Assembly: GCF_003814515.1 (NCBI RefSeq)
Contig: NZ_RKQJ01000002.1
Coordinates: 124,001 to 188,000, forward strand
Length of the DNA stretch: 64,000 nt
Source: Salinicoccus roseus
Lineage (GTDB): Bacteria; Bacillota; Bacilli; Staphylococcales; Salinicoccaceae
Direction: 5' to 3'
The notes beneath the pieces were generated by a model that was not told the origin of the DNA, did no database searches, and saw nothing but the letters and a program-made list of their open reading frames with translations. Below are positions 18,880 through 28,334 of the stretch, piece after piece (the first letter of the stretch is position 1; the number at the start of each line of letters is the position of its first letter). Made by a program: the position numbers and the translations under genes.

Positions 18880-20247
18880 ATGAAAAAATGGTTTATTGCT
18901 TCAATGCTCACTTTACTTGTTCTGGCATCTGTCTTCGGTTCCAACCCGGCTACAGCTGCTGGCGGAGGTTCCGGTTCACAAGGTGCGGATCAGGACTCGG
19001 ACACTCCAAAGAATGTAATATATCTGATTGGTGACGGAATGGGTGTTACATACAACACCGCCTACAGATACTATAAGAATGGCGGATTTTCCGAAGACAT
19101 GGCCGATACCGAATTCGACCATCACCTTGTGGGACAGCAGAAGACACATCCACATGACGAAGAGGAAAACATCACAGATTCTGCCGCTTCTGCCACAGCA
19201 ATGGCTACAGGCTCCAAAACATACAACAATGCCATTGCGGTCGACCACGAGCTGAATGAGCTTGAAACTGCACTCGAGGTCGCCAAAGCGGCAGACAAGT
19301 CCACAGGCCTCGTCGCAACAAGTGAAATCACACATGCGACACCGGCAAGCTTCGGCGCCCATGACGAATCCAGGCACAATCATGCCGAGATCGCTGATGA
19401 TTATTTTGACGAAAGAATAAATGATCAGATGAAAGTGGATGTCCTGCTTGGCGGCGGCATCGAATACTTCGACCGTGAAGACCGCAATCTGATTGAAGAA
19501 TTCCAGAATGAAGGCTATGACTTCGTCAGCAATGCCCAGGAAATGCAGCAGTCACAGAACAACCAGCTGCTCGGCCTGTTCTCAGAAGGCGGCCTGCCTA
19601 AAAAATGGGATCGCACAGAAGAGACGCCTTCCCTTGAGAACATGACACAGACGGCGATTGATACGTTGAGTCAGGATGAAGAAGGTTTCTTCCTGATGGT
19701 TGAAGGCAGCCAGATCGACTGGGCCGGCCACGCCAATGACATAGCTGGTGCCATGAGCGAAATGGAAGACTTTGAAGCGGCATTCGCCGCAGCAATAGAC
19801 TTTGCCGAACAGGATGGAGAAACGCTCGTCGTCACTACGGCAGACCATAACACAGGTGGCTTCTCCCTCGGACTGGATGGAGAATACAACTGGAATGCAG
19901 AACCACTTCATGAGATGCACCGCACACCTGAATTCATCACCGAAGAAATCCTCGAAACTGAAGATATCGAAGGTACACTGGATGCATACATCGACTGGGC
20001 TTTCACATCAGAGGAAATCGGTGCGCTGGAAGAAGCCCTGCTCCTTCCGACAGCCGACCGCTATGGTGAAATCGAAGGCATCATCAAAGGGGCCGTCGAC
20101 AAGCGTACCTTCACCGGCTGGACGACAGGGGGACATACTGGAGAAGACGTCAATGTCTACGCCTATGGTCCAGGAAAGGAAAAATTCCAGGGTCTCACAG
20201 ACAATATCGAACATGGCGACTTCATCAAGTCATTCATGGCACAATAA
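18880..20247 (+). CDS. Secreted alkaline phosphatase
   Basis: A 455-residue metal-dependent phosphomonoesterase of the PhoA/PhoB type. Residues 1-25 form a Sec signal peptide (MKKWFIASMLTLLVLASVFG, cleavage near ATA-A). The metal-binding D52 is in YLIGDGMG and the phosphorylated serine S101 is in TDSAASATAMATG; VEGSQIDWAGHAND and TTADHNTGG carry the other zinc/magnesium ligands. The start at 18880 has AAGGAGG upstream; the ATG at 18856 overlaps that RBS and is rejected. It is monocistronic, behind a PhoP-like box and before a long hairpin terminator, and should release phosphate outside the cell under phosphate limitation. Confidence 0.95.
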   Translation: MKKWFIASMLTLLVLASVFGSNPATAAGGGSGSQGADQDSDTPKNVIYLIGDGMGVTYNTAYRYYKNGGFSEDMADTEFDHHLVGQQKTHPHDEEENITDSAASATAMATGSKTYNNAIAVDHELNELETALEVAKAADKSTGLVATSEITHATPASFGAHDESRHNHAEIADDYFDERINDQMKVDVLLGGGIEYFDREDRNLIEEFQNEGYDFVSNAQEMQQSQNNQLLGLFSEGGLPKKWDRTEETPSLENMTQTAIDTLSQDEEGFFLMVEGSQIDWAGHANDIAGAMSEMEDFEAAFAAAIDFAEQDGETLVVTTADHNTGGFSLGLDGEYNWNAEPLHEMHRTPEFITEEILETEDIEGTLDAYIDWAFTSEEIGALEEALLLPTADRYGEIEGIIKGAVDKRTFTGWTTGGHTGEDVNVYAYGPGKEKFQGLTDNIEHGDFIKSFMAQ

Positions 20248-20264
20248 TCCAATGTAATATGAAG

Positions 20265-20312
20265 AAAACCGGCACACTGCATGAAGCATGGCAGTGTGCC
20301 GGTTCTTATTTT
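20265..20312 (+). terminator. Terminator of alkaline phosphatase gene
   Basis: AACCGGCACACTGC and GCAGTGTGCCGGTT pair over 14 bp around a 10-nt loop, followed by CTTATTTT. Confidence 0.9.
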
Positions 20313-20319
20313 CGTCTCC

Positions 20320-20655
20320 TTAGAATACTACCGCAAGGAATTCGAGAGCCCCTTCGCCCGTGTTGACAATGCCATGGGATTGGCCCCTGGTAATCAGGCA
20401 GAGGTCGCCAGGAACAACAGATTTGTGTGTACCATCCGCATCGATGAAGTCGGCTTGGCCACTCAGGATATAGTAGCCTTCCGAATCCTCCAGATGCTCG
20501 TGATAGCCGATGCTGCCACCCTTTTCGACCACCACTTTCGCAAAAAGGTCAAGTCCGTTCACATCATGCGCACCCAGATGCTTGGATATGGTGACGTTGC
20601 CCCTTCCACCGTGCAGGTCCGTGTAGTGTTCTGCAGTTTTTGGTTTCAATATCAT
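20320..20655 (-). CDS. Cupin-domain protein of the TRAP operon
   Basis: A 111-residue single-domain cupin. The two cupin motifs are visible: GGSIGYHEHLEDSEGYYILSG (metal-binding His-x-His and Glu) and the second motif around GDLCLITRGQSHGIVN with a histidine. It lies 12 bp downstream of the TRAP large permease on the same strand and is likely cotranscribed, so it may act on the imported acid (isomerase or sensor). The exact reaction is not evident. Confidence 0.8.
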   Translation of the reverse strand: MILKPKTAEHYTDLHGGRGNVTISKHLGAHDVNGLDLFAKVVVEKGGSIGYHEHLEDSEGYYILSGQADFIDADGTHKSVVPGDLCLITRGQSHGIVNTGEGALEFLAVVF

Positions 20656-20667
20656 GATTGCCCTCCT

Positions 20668-21951
20668 CTACTTGAATAGTCCGGGCAGGAATGTTGAAAG
20701 TGGCGGGAAGAAGATGATGATTGCCACCATCACTCCCACGATGGCCAATACATGAAGGATGTAGGGCAGCGTCTCTTCTATTCCCATCTTCCTGTCCGTG
20801 ATGCTGCACCCTGCAATCAGTGACAGGCCGACAGGCGGTGTGATGTTCGCAAGCGCAAAGTTCATGATCAGTACCATCCCGAAGTGCACAGGATCGATGC
20901 CGTACTGGGTGGCGATCGGCATGAATATCGGACTCAGGAGGACGATCAGTGATGTCACTTCCGTCAAAGTCCCGAGAATCAGCAGAATGATCGACACGAT
21001 GATCAGGAACATCCATGGGGAAGTAGCATACTCCAGAAAGAAGTTCGAAATCATGACCGGTATCCTGTTCGCCGTCAATACATATGTAAATGCATTGGCC
21101 GCCGAGATGATGATGAGGATCGTCGCAGATGTGACGGCGGAGGAAACCATGATTTCCCTATATGTCCTGAAATTGAGCTCCCTGTATACAAGAGCAAGGA
21201 TGAATCCATAGGCAACCGCAATGACGGCCGCTTCCGTCGCTGTGGCGAAGCCGCTGAATATGCTCCCGAGGATGAATATCGGCGTAAGCAGCGGAAAGAA
21301 TGCCTGCCACGCAATCTTCCAGAACGCCTTGCCCTTCGGCGTCTCGACCGAAATCTCACCATAACCCTTCTTCCTCGCGATGACGGCAACATATACCGAC
21401 AGGGCCACCGTCAGCAATATACCAGGGATGACCCCCGCTATGAACAGGTCCCCGATTGAAATGTTCGCCGTAATGCCAAGTATGACCATCGTAATGCTTG
21501 GCGGGATGATGAGTCCGAGCACCCCTGCAGGGCCGATGATGCTTGCGATGAATGAATTGCTGTATTTCTCTTCCTGAAGACGTGGCACAAGCACCGAACC
21601 GACCGCATAGGTCGTAGCGACCGTCGAACCGGACACCGCACCGAACAGTGCCGTCGTCACGACAGTGGTGATTGCCGTGCCGCCTGTGAACCGCCCGACG
21701 ATTGCACTGGATAGTGCCATCAGCCGCCTGGTCAATCCACCTTTGCCCATGATGTTGCCTGCCAATATGAACAGCGGCAGGGCAAGATAGGAGAAGCTGT
21801 CGACGCCTGCAAACATCCTCTGGATGACGATTTCAAGGGACACGCCGCCAAACAGCAGCATGGCAATCGATACCAGTCCGATGACATAGGCGATGGGCAT
21901 GCCGATGAAGAGGAGCGCAAAGAATATGAGCAGTATGAGTACGATCATCAT
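20668..21951 (-). CDS. TRAP transporter large permease (DctM)
   Basis: A 427-residue, roughly 12-helix protein of the TRAP DctM family: IVLILLIFFALLFIGMPIAY at the N terminus, FAGVDSFSYLALPLFILAGNIM, TTALFGAVSGSTVATTYAVG, and LIIPPSITMVILG are typical. It forms the sodium-driven translocation channel with DctQ. Its ATG overlaps the DctQ stop (ATGA), which implies translational coupling. A GGAAGGGGGG stretch upstream serves as RBS. Confidence 0.95.
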   Translation of the reverse strand: MMIVLILLIFFALLFIGMPIAYVIGLVSIAMLLFGGVSLEIVIQRMFAGVDSFSYLALPLFILAGNIMGKGGLTRRLMALSSAIVGRFTGGTAITTVVTTALFGAVSGSTVATTYAVGSVLVPRLQEEKYSNSFIASIIGPAGVLGLIIPPSITMVILGITANISIGDLFIAGVIPGILLTVALSVYVAVIARKKGYGEISVETPKGKAFWKIAWQAFFPLLTPIFILGSIFSGFATATEAAVIAVAYGFILALVYRELNFRTYREIMVSSAVTSATILIIISAANAFTYVLTANRIPVMISNFFLEYATSPWMFLIIVSIILLILGTLTEVTSLIVLLSPIFMPIATQYGIDPVHFGMVLIMNFALANITPPVGLSLIAGCSITDRKMGIEETLPYILHVLAIVGVMVAIIIFFPPLSTFLPGLFK

Positions 21952-22424
21952 GATGCCGTCCCCCCTTCCTCTTCAGTCGCAGAGCCCGTCAGGTTGATTG
22001 CGATGAAATAGATTGAAAAGAGTCCGCTTACCGGAATCGCCAGATAGGAAATGCCAACCGGCATCTGCAATGTCGAGGTCGTCTGCGACATCGCACTCAT
22101 CGACAGCATGAATCCGTAGTATGTCAGCACCGCATAGAATATGATGATCAGAACGTTGACCAGGATGTAAAGCACCTTGCGCTGCCTTTTCTTGAACTTA
22201 TTGACGAAATAGTTCACCGCCAGGTGCATCTTCTCATAGATGGCCAGACTGCTGCCGAGGAAGGTCAGCCAGACGATGAACAGTCTGGACAACTCCTCTG
22301 TGCCCGGCATCGAATAGTCGAAGAACCTGGTGATGACCTGGAGCAGGACGATGAATGTAAGTAATGTGATTGTAATGATGCACATCCATGTCAGTACTTT
22401 GACAAGAATTCTTGTAAGTCCCAT
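21948..22424 (-). CDS. TRAP transporter small permease (DctQ)
   Basis: A 158-residue four-helix protein with the DctQ signature around SRLFIVWLTFLGSSLAIYEKMHLAV. It supports the large subunit in TRAP uptake. It overlaps the DctM gene by 4 bp and follows the binding-protein gene by 30 bp. Confidence 0.93.
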   Translation of the reverse strand: MGLTRILVKVLTWMCIITITLLTFIVLLQVITRFFDYSMPGTEELSRLFIVWLTFLGSSLAIYEKMHLAVNYFVNKFKKRQRKVLYILVNVLIIIFYAVLTYYGFMLSMSAMSQTTSTLQMPVGISYLAIPVSGLFSIYFIAINLTGSATEEEGGTAS

Positions 22425-22454
22425 TTCATTTACGCCCCTTTGTCGGATGGATTC

Positions 22455-23501
22455 CTATTCTTCCCATCCGGATGCTTCTCTGTATACATTCATAAGTTCT
22501 TCGCCGAAGACTTCCTCTTCCCATTGGTCATAAACAGGGAGCATCGCTTCCCTGAATGCTTCGGTATTTACATCATCATTGATCTGCATGCCGTTCTCTT
22601 CGAGTTCAGTGAGGTATTCCTCTTCTTTCGTGTCATTCATTTCGGCAACCTCTTCTGAAATGCTGGACGCTTCATCCTTTATGAGCTGCTGGTCCTCTTC
22701 TGAAATCTGATCCCAAGTATCCGTTTCGACCACCATCATTACAGTGTTGTAGAAGTGGCCCGTCAATGAGAGATAATCCTGGACTTCATAGAATTTTGCT
22801 GCATTGATGACTGACAGCGGATTCTCCTGTGCATCCAGTGCACCCTGCTGAAGGGCACCGTATACTTCACTGAAAGCCATGACCGTCGGCAATGCGCCCA
22901 CCTGTTCGAATGCATCAACCCTGAGTGCCGTTTCCGCTACACGGATATTCACACCTTCAAGGTCTTCCGGCTCGACAATCGGCTTTTCATTATTGGTGAC
23001 ATGCCTCGGCCCCCACTCAAGGTATCCGATCTGGGTCAGCCCCTGTTCGGAGATGATATCTGCGAGCTGTTCACCGAATTCACCCTTATATGCTTCACGT
23101 GCATGCTCGACGTCCTTCCACATATATGGAAGATCTTCGATGGCCATCTTCATATCAAGCGTCTGCATGGAACCGATCATGATGGCTCCTGCCTGCATGG
23201 AACCCACTTGGATCTGTTCAAGCATTTCCGTTTCGGATCCCAGCTGGCTGTCCGGGTAGATATCGAATTCCACGCGCCCTTCCGTCTCTTCTGCCACCGT
23301 CTCCGCCATTTCATCAATCTTGTCGGCAGCAGGTGTTCCCGGTGACAACGCATGACCCAACTGCAGCGTCACCGTCTCAGTGTTCTCCGCACTGCCGGAT
23401 GACTCCCCTGACGACTCACCTTCCTCACCCGATCCTCCACATGCAGTCAATACGAACGACATGCCTACTGCAGCAACTAAACCTGAAAATTTCTTCATCA
23501 T
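22455..23501 (-). CDS. TRAP transporter substrate-binding lipoprotein (DctP)
   Basis: A 348-residue extracellular binding protein. It begins MMKKFSGLVAAVGMSFVLTAC with a lipobox (LTAC) at Cys21, so it is membrane-anchored, as expected in a Gram-positive. The family core LGHALSPGTPAADKIDEMAE, the carboxylate-binding arginine region (IGYLEWGPRHVTNN and VNIRVAETALRVDAFEQVGA) and AFSEVYGALQQGALDAQENP are present. These indicate an organic acid ligand; which one is unknown. The open frame reaches back to 23576, but AGGAG lies just before the double ATG at 23501/23498. The promoter region up to 23697 is AT-rich and includes the palindrome TGTATACA at 23538. Confidence 0.93.
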   Translation of the reverse strand: MMKKFSGLVAAVGMSFVLTACGGSGEEGESSGESSGSAENTETVTLQLGHALSPGTPAADKIDEMAETVAEETEGRVEFDIYPDSQLGSETEMLEQIQVGSMQAGAIMIGSMQTLDMKMAIEDLPYMWKDVEHAREAYKGEFGEQLADIISEQGLTQIGYLEWGPRHVTNNEKPIVEPEDLEGVNIRVAETALRVDAFEQVGALPTVMAFSEVYGALQQGALDAQENPLSVINAAKFYEVQDYLSLTGHFYNTVMMVVETDTWDQISEEDQQLIKDEASSISEEVAEMNDTKEEEYLTELEENGMQINDDVNTEAFREAMLPVYDQWEEEVFGEELMNVYREASGWEE

Positions 23502-23696
23502 TTCCCTCTCCTCATTAAAATGCGTTTTTTTGCATAATGTATACAAAATATTAAACCAATAGTTATAAGGTGTCAATATTTATTAATATTATTGTATTAT
23601 TATAAATTATATTCATATATATGCAGAGGTTGCGTTCATACCCTTATAAAACTATAATTAGCGCTATATGCAGTTGAACAATAAAGGAGGGCTTGC

Positions 23697-24863
23697 ATGC
23701 TGAAGATGAACACAATAGCAGAGAAACTCGAAGTGCCCGGCATACGGGTATTCGCCAACAGGGTTGCTGAATATGAAGATGGGGTGAATCTCACCATCGG
23801 ACAGCCGGATTTTCCGACACCAGAAAACATCAAGGAAGCCGGCATGGCTGCCATACGTGAAAATAGAACAGGATATTCCCATAATGCAGGACTGCCACAG
23901 CTGAGACGCAGCGTTTCAAACTTTTTCATGGAAACATACGGCTTCAAATATGCACCTGAAGATGAAATTATTGTTACCAACGGAGCCAGTGAAGCACTGG
24001 ATTCTGTGCTGAGGACGATCCTCGAGCGTGGGGACGAAGTCATACTCCCCTCCCCCTCATATTCCGGCTATGAGGCATTGATCAGATTGAATGGTGGTGT
24101 ACCTGTCCACCTGGACATTTCCGGTACGAATTTCAAGCCTGAGGCACCTGAAATCAAAAAACTGATTACAGAACGCACGAAGGCGATAATATTCAATCAT
24201 CCATCAAACCCGACAGGCGTCTCCCTTTCACATGAGGAAACGGGGGAGATCACAACCATGCTTGCAGAGGAGAGCATATTCGTCATATCCGATGAAATAT
24301 ACAGTGAAAACACTTTTGCTGGAAAACATGTCTCCTTTGGTGCCTTCGATGCTCTGCGTGACCGACTGTTCATTATTCATGGCCTGTCGAAATCCCATGC
24401 CATGACGGGCTGGCGTCTCGGTTTTGTGCTTGGGCCGGCGGACTTCATGAAGTATGTGCTCAGAGTCCATCTGAACAACTCCATCTGCGCTTCCCTCCCC
24501 AGCCAGCATGCTGCAATCGAAGCCCTCGACAACACGAGAAGCTTTCCGGGAGAAATGAACGAGAGATATATCAAACGCAGGGACTTCATTCATAAGAAGT
24601 TGAACGATATGGGATTGGAATGCGAGACACCCACCGGTGCTTTCTATATCTTCCCAAGTGTAGAGAGGACTGGACTCGATGACCTCACATTTGCTGAAAG
24701 ACTGTTGTCGGAAGAGCATGTCGCCGTTGTACCCGGGTCTACATTTTCCAAAGAAGGCAGAAACCATATAAGAATTTCGTACGCCAGTTCCATGGAGAAC
24801 CTGGAAGAGGGGATGCGCCGCATGGAGCATTTCCTTGAGAAACACCGGAAAAGTCAAGTATAG
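23697..24863 (+). CDS. Class I/II PLP-dependent aminotransferase (PatA/AspC-like)
   Basis: A 388-residue fold-type I aminotransferase. The cofactor lysine is K232 in HGLSKSHAMTGWRLG; NHPSNPTG, SDEIYSE and the C-terminal RISYASSMENLEEG (substrate carboxylate arginine) are intact. The closest general type is PatA (N-acetyl-L,L-diaminopimelate aminotransferase) or a broad amino-acid aminotransferase. AAAGGAGG lies 6 nt upstream of the ATG. It is followed after 33 bp by a RocB-like peptidase, which argues for a catabolic operon rather than lysine synthesis. Confidence 0.88.
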   Translation: MLKMNTIAEKLEVPGIRVFANRVAEYEDGVNLTIGQPDFPTPENIKEAGMAAIRENRTGYSHNAGLPQLRRSVSNFFMETYGFKYAPEDEIIVTNGASEALDSVLRTILERGDEVILPSPSYSGYEALIRLNGGVPVHLDISGTNFKPEAPEIKKLITERTKAIIFNHPSNPTGVSLSHEETGEITTMLAEESIFVISDEIYSENTFAGKHVSFGAFDALRDRLFIIHGLSKSHAMTGWRLGFVLGPADFMKYVLRVHLNNSICASLPSQHAAIEALDNTRSFPGEMNERYIKRRDFIHKKLNDMGLECETPTGAFYIFPSVERTGLDDLTFAERLLSEEHVAVVPGSTFSKEGRNHIRISYASSMENLEEGMRRMEHFLEKHRKSQV

Positions 24864-24896
24864 ATAGAGATCCTAATCAATAAGGGAGGACCATCG

Positions 24897-26495
24897 ATGT
24901 TCTGGAACACACAGCAGCAGCTCGAAGATCTAATATGCCAGCTGGTATCATGGGACAGCCGTACAGGTACCGAAGGGGAACTGCACTTTCCCTTCAAGCT
25001 GAAAGATGAACTGTCGAAACTCGACTACTATAAGGCGCACCCAGACCATATCGCATTGCACGATGCCGGCAGGGAGCGGAATGCACTCACTGCCCTCTGC
25101 AGGCATGATGACGCCAAAAAGACAATTGTTCTGATGAGTCATTTCGATACTGTACATACAAAGGAGTTCGGCTCCAAGAGCCACCTTGCGTTCACGCCGC
25201 GTGAACTCGGCAACCGCTTCAAGGAAATTGCGGATGACTTTTCACCGGATAATAGAAAGGACGCCCTCTCTGGTGAATACTTATACGGCCGCGGCACGAT
25301 GGACATGAAGATGGGCATCGCCCTGCATATGCATCTGATCGAGAAGGCTGCTGCAGAGGACTGGCCGATCAACCTCCTGCTCATGACCGTACCCGATGAG
25401 GAAGTGGACTCCGCCGGCATGCGTGCCGCTGTGGACCAGTTGGAGTCCATCTCAGATGAACATGGACTGGACTACTCGCTGTTCCTCAACAGTGAACCGA
25501 GCTTCACCCAGTATCCTGACGACCCGAACTACTACTTCTATTCTGGATCCATTGGAAAAATCATGCCCTCGGCCCTCTTCTATGGTGTGGAAACACATGT
25601 GGGTGAACCGTTACGGGGCCTCAACGCCCACTATATGGCGTCATTCCTGAACCAGCAGATGGAATTCACGGACATTTTCTCTGAGGAGGAATACGGTGAG
25701 AAGACGCCACTGCCGGTTTCACTGAAATATTACGATATGAAGGAAGACTATTCCGCCCAGACATCAAACCACGTTGCTGTGCTATACAACGTATTCACGA
25801 TGCAGCAGAATGCCGAAGATATCTTCAGCAAATACCATTACCTGGTTGAGCAGACGATGAACCAGTGCCAGAAGCAGTATGAAGAAATCTGCCAGCGGGA
25901 AAACATACCGCCGGTCGGCAGGATCCGCACGATGTCCTATCAGGATCTGCATGCATACCTCGTCAAAAAGTTCGGCCAGGAAAAGGTCGATGACATCATT
26001 TCCGACTACATCGGCCGGGACGACCTGGATGACCGTGAAAAGTCTACGCACATCGCGAACCGCATGATCACCTACTGCAAAGAGCTTGTACCGCTCGTCG
26101 TCACACTCTTTGCGCCGCCATACTATCCTGCAGTCAATGCTTCAGAAGATTCCCTCGTCAGAAGCATTTCGGCACTGACAAATGATTTCCTCGGCAAGGA
26201 TTATGGCATCGAACCAAAGGAGATCCATTATTTCAACGGCATCTCGGACCTCAGCTACGTCACTTATGACAAGCATGATGACGGTTGGGAAACGTATCAG
26301 GACAACACGCCTGTATGGGGCAGGACATACTCGATCCCATTCGAGTCCATGCAGAAGCTCCAGGCACCGCTCATCAACATCGGCCCGTTCGGCAAGGATC
26401 CGCACAAGCTCACCGAACGGCTCCACAAGAAGAGTGCTTTTGAAATTACACCGAAATTGCTGGAGGCTGTAGTAAAGCACTGCATCGACCACTAG
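24897..26495 (+). CDS. M20-family peptidase, RocB-like (arginine utilization protein)
   Basis: A 532-residue zinc peptidase-fold protein. Metal-binding motifs typical of M20 are visible: MSHFDTVH (residues ~80), YGRGTMDMKMGIALHMHL with the bridging aspartate, and VPDEEVDSAG with the catalytic glutamates. The extra length and the C-terminal HYFNGISDLSYV segment match RocB, encoded with arginine catabolic genes in Bacillus; its exact reaction is not established. It is the second gene after the aminotransferase and ends at a strong terminator. Confidence 0.88.
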   Translation: MFWNTQQQLEDLICQLVSWDSRTGTEGELHFPFKLKDELSKLDYYKAHPDHIALHDAGRERNALTALCRHDDAKKTIVLMSHFDTVHTKEFGSKSHLAFTPRELGNRFKEIADDFSPDNRKDALSGEYLYGRGTMDMKMGIALHMHLIEKAAAEDWPINLLLMTVPDEEVDSAGMRAAVDQLESISDEHGLDYSLFLNSEPSFTQYPDDPNYYFYSGSIGKIMPSALFYGVETHVGEPLRGLNAHYMASFLNQQMEFTDIFSEEEYGEKTPLPVSLKYYDMKEDYSAQTSNHVAVLYNVFTMQQNAEDIFSKYHYLVEQTMNQCQKQYEEICQRENIPPVGRIRTMSYQDLHAYLVKKFGQEKVDDIISDYIGRDDLDDREKSTHIANRMITYCKELVPLVVTLFAPPYYPAVNASEDSLVRSISALTNDFLGKDYGIEPKEIHYFNGISDLSYVTYDKHDDGWETYQDNTPVWGRTYSIPFESMQKLQAPLINIGPFGKDPHKLTERLHKKSAFEITPKLLEAVVKHCIDH

Positions 26496-26515
26496 AAATA
26501 AACACCCACGCGTAA

Positions 26516-26551
26516 AAACAGGCGATCGAGATGAACTCGATCGCCTGTTTT
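26516..26551 (+). terminator. Terminator of aminotransferase-rocB-like operon
   Basis: AAACAGGCGATCGAG and CTCGATCGCCTGTTT form a perfect 15-bp stem with a 5-nt loop and following T. Confidence 0.92.
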
Positions 26552-26566
26552 CTATATCCCATATCT

Positions 26567-26815
26567 TCACCTGATCATGCGTTCTGCTTCTCTGTTGTGA
26601 ATGCCCCTTGCATCGACACCATATCCTTTTCCTGAAAGTTCAACAAACAGCAGGAAGCTGGAGTAGACGCCTGGGTAGCCCAGCGTCAATGACAGACGGT
26701 CGATCTGTACAGGTCCTTCCATCATCACCTTCATCAGGTTCTTTTTCGCATCCATCGACTTGTACAGGTCGAGGTTGTGTGAGATGTCCATCCTGTTCAT
26801 CACTGCCACAAGCTG
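26567..26815 (-). pseudogene. C-terminal remnant of 4-hydroxy-2-oxovalerate aldolase (DmpG/MhpE type)
   Basis: The only open stretch, about 80 codons, reads VMNRMDISHNLDLYKSMDA then PVQIDRLSLTLGYPGVYSSF and YGVDARGIHNREAERMI. This is the C-terminal segment of the meta-cleavage aldolase (consensus ...GVDLYKLMDAAED... / [49 protein letters not shown]), cut off shortly before the usual end by a stop codon. The catalytic barrel (about 250 residues) is missing. It stands directly downstream of a decayed GntR gene. The identification is from remembered family sequence; the loss of function is evident from length. Confidence 0.7.
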
Positions 26816-26829
26816 TTATGTCGCCGTAT

Positions 26830-27245
26830 TTCCTGTATACGTCAGGAGCGAGCCCCCTTCCCTTCAAATTCCGCGGACACGATGTCATCCTTGACCACCT
26901 CTTTAAGTATCGGTGTATTGTGTGCCCGAGGTTGCCTCATATACGATACCTGCCAATTCAAGTTGCTCCTTCAAGCTTTGGATGCCATTTGAAATGACCA
27001 CGAGACCATTCTCTTCAGCCTTTTGGGTCCCTTAGAATGCTCCTTTAGAAAATTTCCGGCATAAACCTCCCCAAGTGCATCCCTGACCGGTCTGCGGCTG
27101 AATCCAAGTTCGTGGGACAAGCGTTTTCCATCAGGGCCTCCCTTTTTGCATTTCCCGATACGATGCCTTTGCGAAGGTGATTTATAATTTGATAAGCGAT
27201 ATTCGTTTTGGTCATCAAATTGTTTTCACCTCCGTGGATATTCTG
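26830..27245 (-). pseudogene. Degraded GntR-family regulator
   Basis: Read on the minus strand, MTKTNIAYQIINHLRKGIVSG opens a GntR winged helix near 27215. The matching continuation SHELGFSRRPVRDALGEVYAG is found in another frame near 27120-27060. Further in-family-looking pieces (NGIQSLKEQLELAGIVYEA near 27000-26930) need another shift. So at least two frameshifts and stops break the gene. Its position before the aldolase remnant suggests it once regulated that pathway. The 90 bp between here and the AEC gene show nothing else. Confidence 0.55.
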
Positions 27246-27330
27246 AAGTTTAGACAGTATACATTGCCTACGTTTTAGAAGCTGGTGGCAAAGAGTCAAG
27301 TAAAAATTCAGAAATTTATCCCTTTGATTT

Positions 27331-28239
27331 TTAAATGCCGAGCAGGATGAGGCATATGGGTATTGTAATCAGGCTGATCAATGTGGTCACCAATGTAGAG
27401 AAGGAAACGAGGTTGGGCTTTACATTGAACTGCACTGCAAGCATGGTCGAGTTGGCGGCAACAGGCATGGCGTTCAGTATGATGAATACCAGTTTCATCG
27501 TCTCATCCACCGGCATGAAGAGGACGAGGATTGCTGCCACTATGGGTGAAATGAGCATACGGACGACAACGACAGTTGTAATATCCTTCACTTCAAACTT
27601 CTCTTTCGTAATCTGTGCAAGCTGCATTCCGAGGATCAGCATGACGACTGGAATCGCCGCATTGCCTGTCATCTGTATGATCTCCATCAGCTTGTCATCG
27701 ATTGTAATGTTGCCAAGCTGCAGTAGGACACCCGCCAGTGCGCCATATATGACCGGAATCCTGAAGATGCTTGCGAGTGCTTCCTTGGCAGATATCGTTG
27801 CCCCATTGCCGAAGGAGGCGATGAATATGCCGACCGTACTGATGATGAAACCGTGCAGCACCATCAGGACTATGGCGTAGTCGAATGCAGTCGCCCCGAT
27901 TGCAAACAGCACGACGGGGGAACCATAGTTGCCGCTGTTCGGAAACAGGGTACCGAGCAGCATCGCCGAAATGTCCTCCTTCCCCGACCTCATGAAAAGA
28001 CCTATGGCTACGGTCACTCCAGCAAGAATGGCTGTAATGACCAGGGAGAATATGAACAGATACAGATAGTCGACCGTGATTGCGTTGCTGTAGAATGTAT
28101 CGAAGGTCAGCAGCGGCAGCAGTATGTATAACGATAATGCGGAGATTGATTTTATATCCATGTGAAGCAGTTTCTGGGCTATATATCCTGTAGCGAATAT
28201 AAGAAAAACCGGGAGTACAATCATCACAAGTTGCATCAT
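27331..28239 (-). CDS. AEC-family (auxin efflux carrier-like) transporter
   Basis: About 302 residues with ten hydrophobic helices in two five-helix halves. LFPNSGNYGSPVVLFAIG and the C-terminal LNAMPVAANSTMLAVQFN are characteristic motifs (the latter with the conserved N-x-x-P region). Bacterial members move malate, malonate or other small acids; the cargo here is unknown. The GTG at 28245 overlaps the AAGG RBS, so the ATG at 28239 is preferred. It stands alone beside decayed catabolic genes and might be their former uptake partner. Confidence 0.85.
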   Translation of the reverse strand: MMQLVMIVLPVFLIFATGYIAQKLLHMDIKSISALSLYILLPLLTFDTFYSNAITVDYLYLFIFSLVITAILAGVTVAIGLFMRSGKEDISAMLLGTLFPNSGNYGSPVVLFAIGATAFDYAIVLMVLHGFIISTVGIFIASFGNGATISAKEALASIFRIPVIYGALAGVLLQLGNITIDDKLMEIIQMTGNAAIPVVMLILGMQLAQITKEKFEVKDITTVVVVRMLISPIVAAILVLFMPVDETMKLVFIILNAMPVAANSTMLAVQFNVKPNLVSFSTLVTTLISLITIPICLILLGI

Positions 28240-28293
28240 CTTCACCTTCCTTTCGTATTTTCAGCCTCTTTCCATCATAGATTATTATGGCAT

Positions 28294-28323
28294 CAAAAAG
28301 AAGCCAGGCAGATGCCTGACTTC
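28294..28323 (-). terminator. Terminator of the lethal-factor-like peptidase gene
   Basis: On the minus strand GAAGTCAGGC-ATCT-GCCTGGCTTC forms a stem (one mismatch) followed by TTTTTG, 12 bp past the stop. Confidence 0.8.
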
Positions 28324-28334
28324 AATATTCAAAA

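Noticed and set aside
23538-23545. TGTATACA palindrome before the TRAP operon, seen again at 15346 before cstA
   Set aside because: An 8-bp AT-rich palindrome is frequent by chance; no regulator gene links the two sites.
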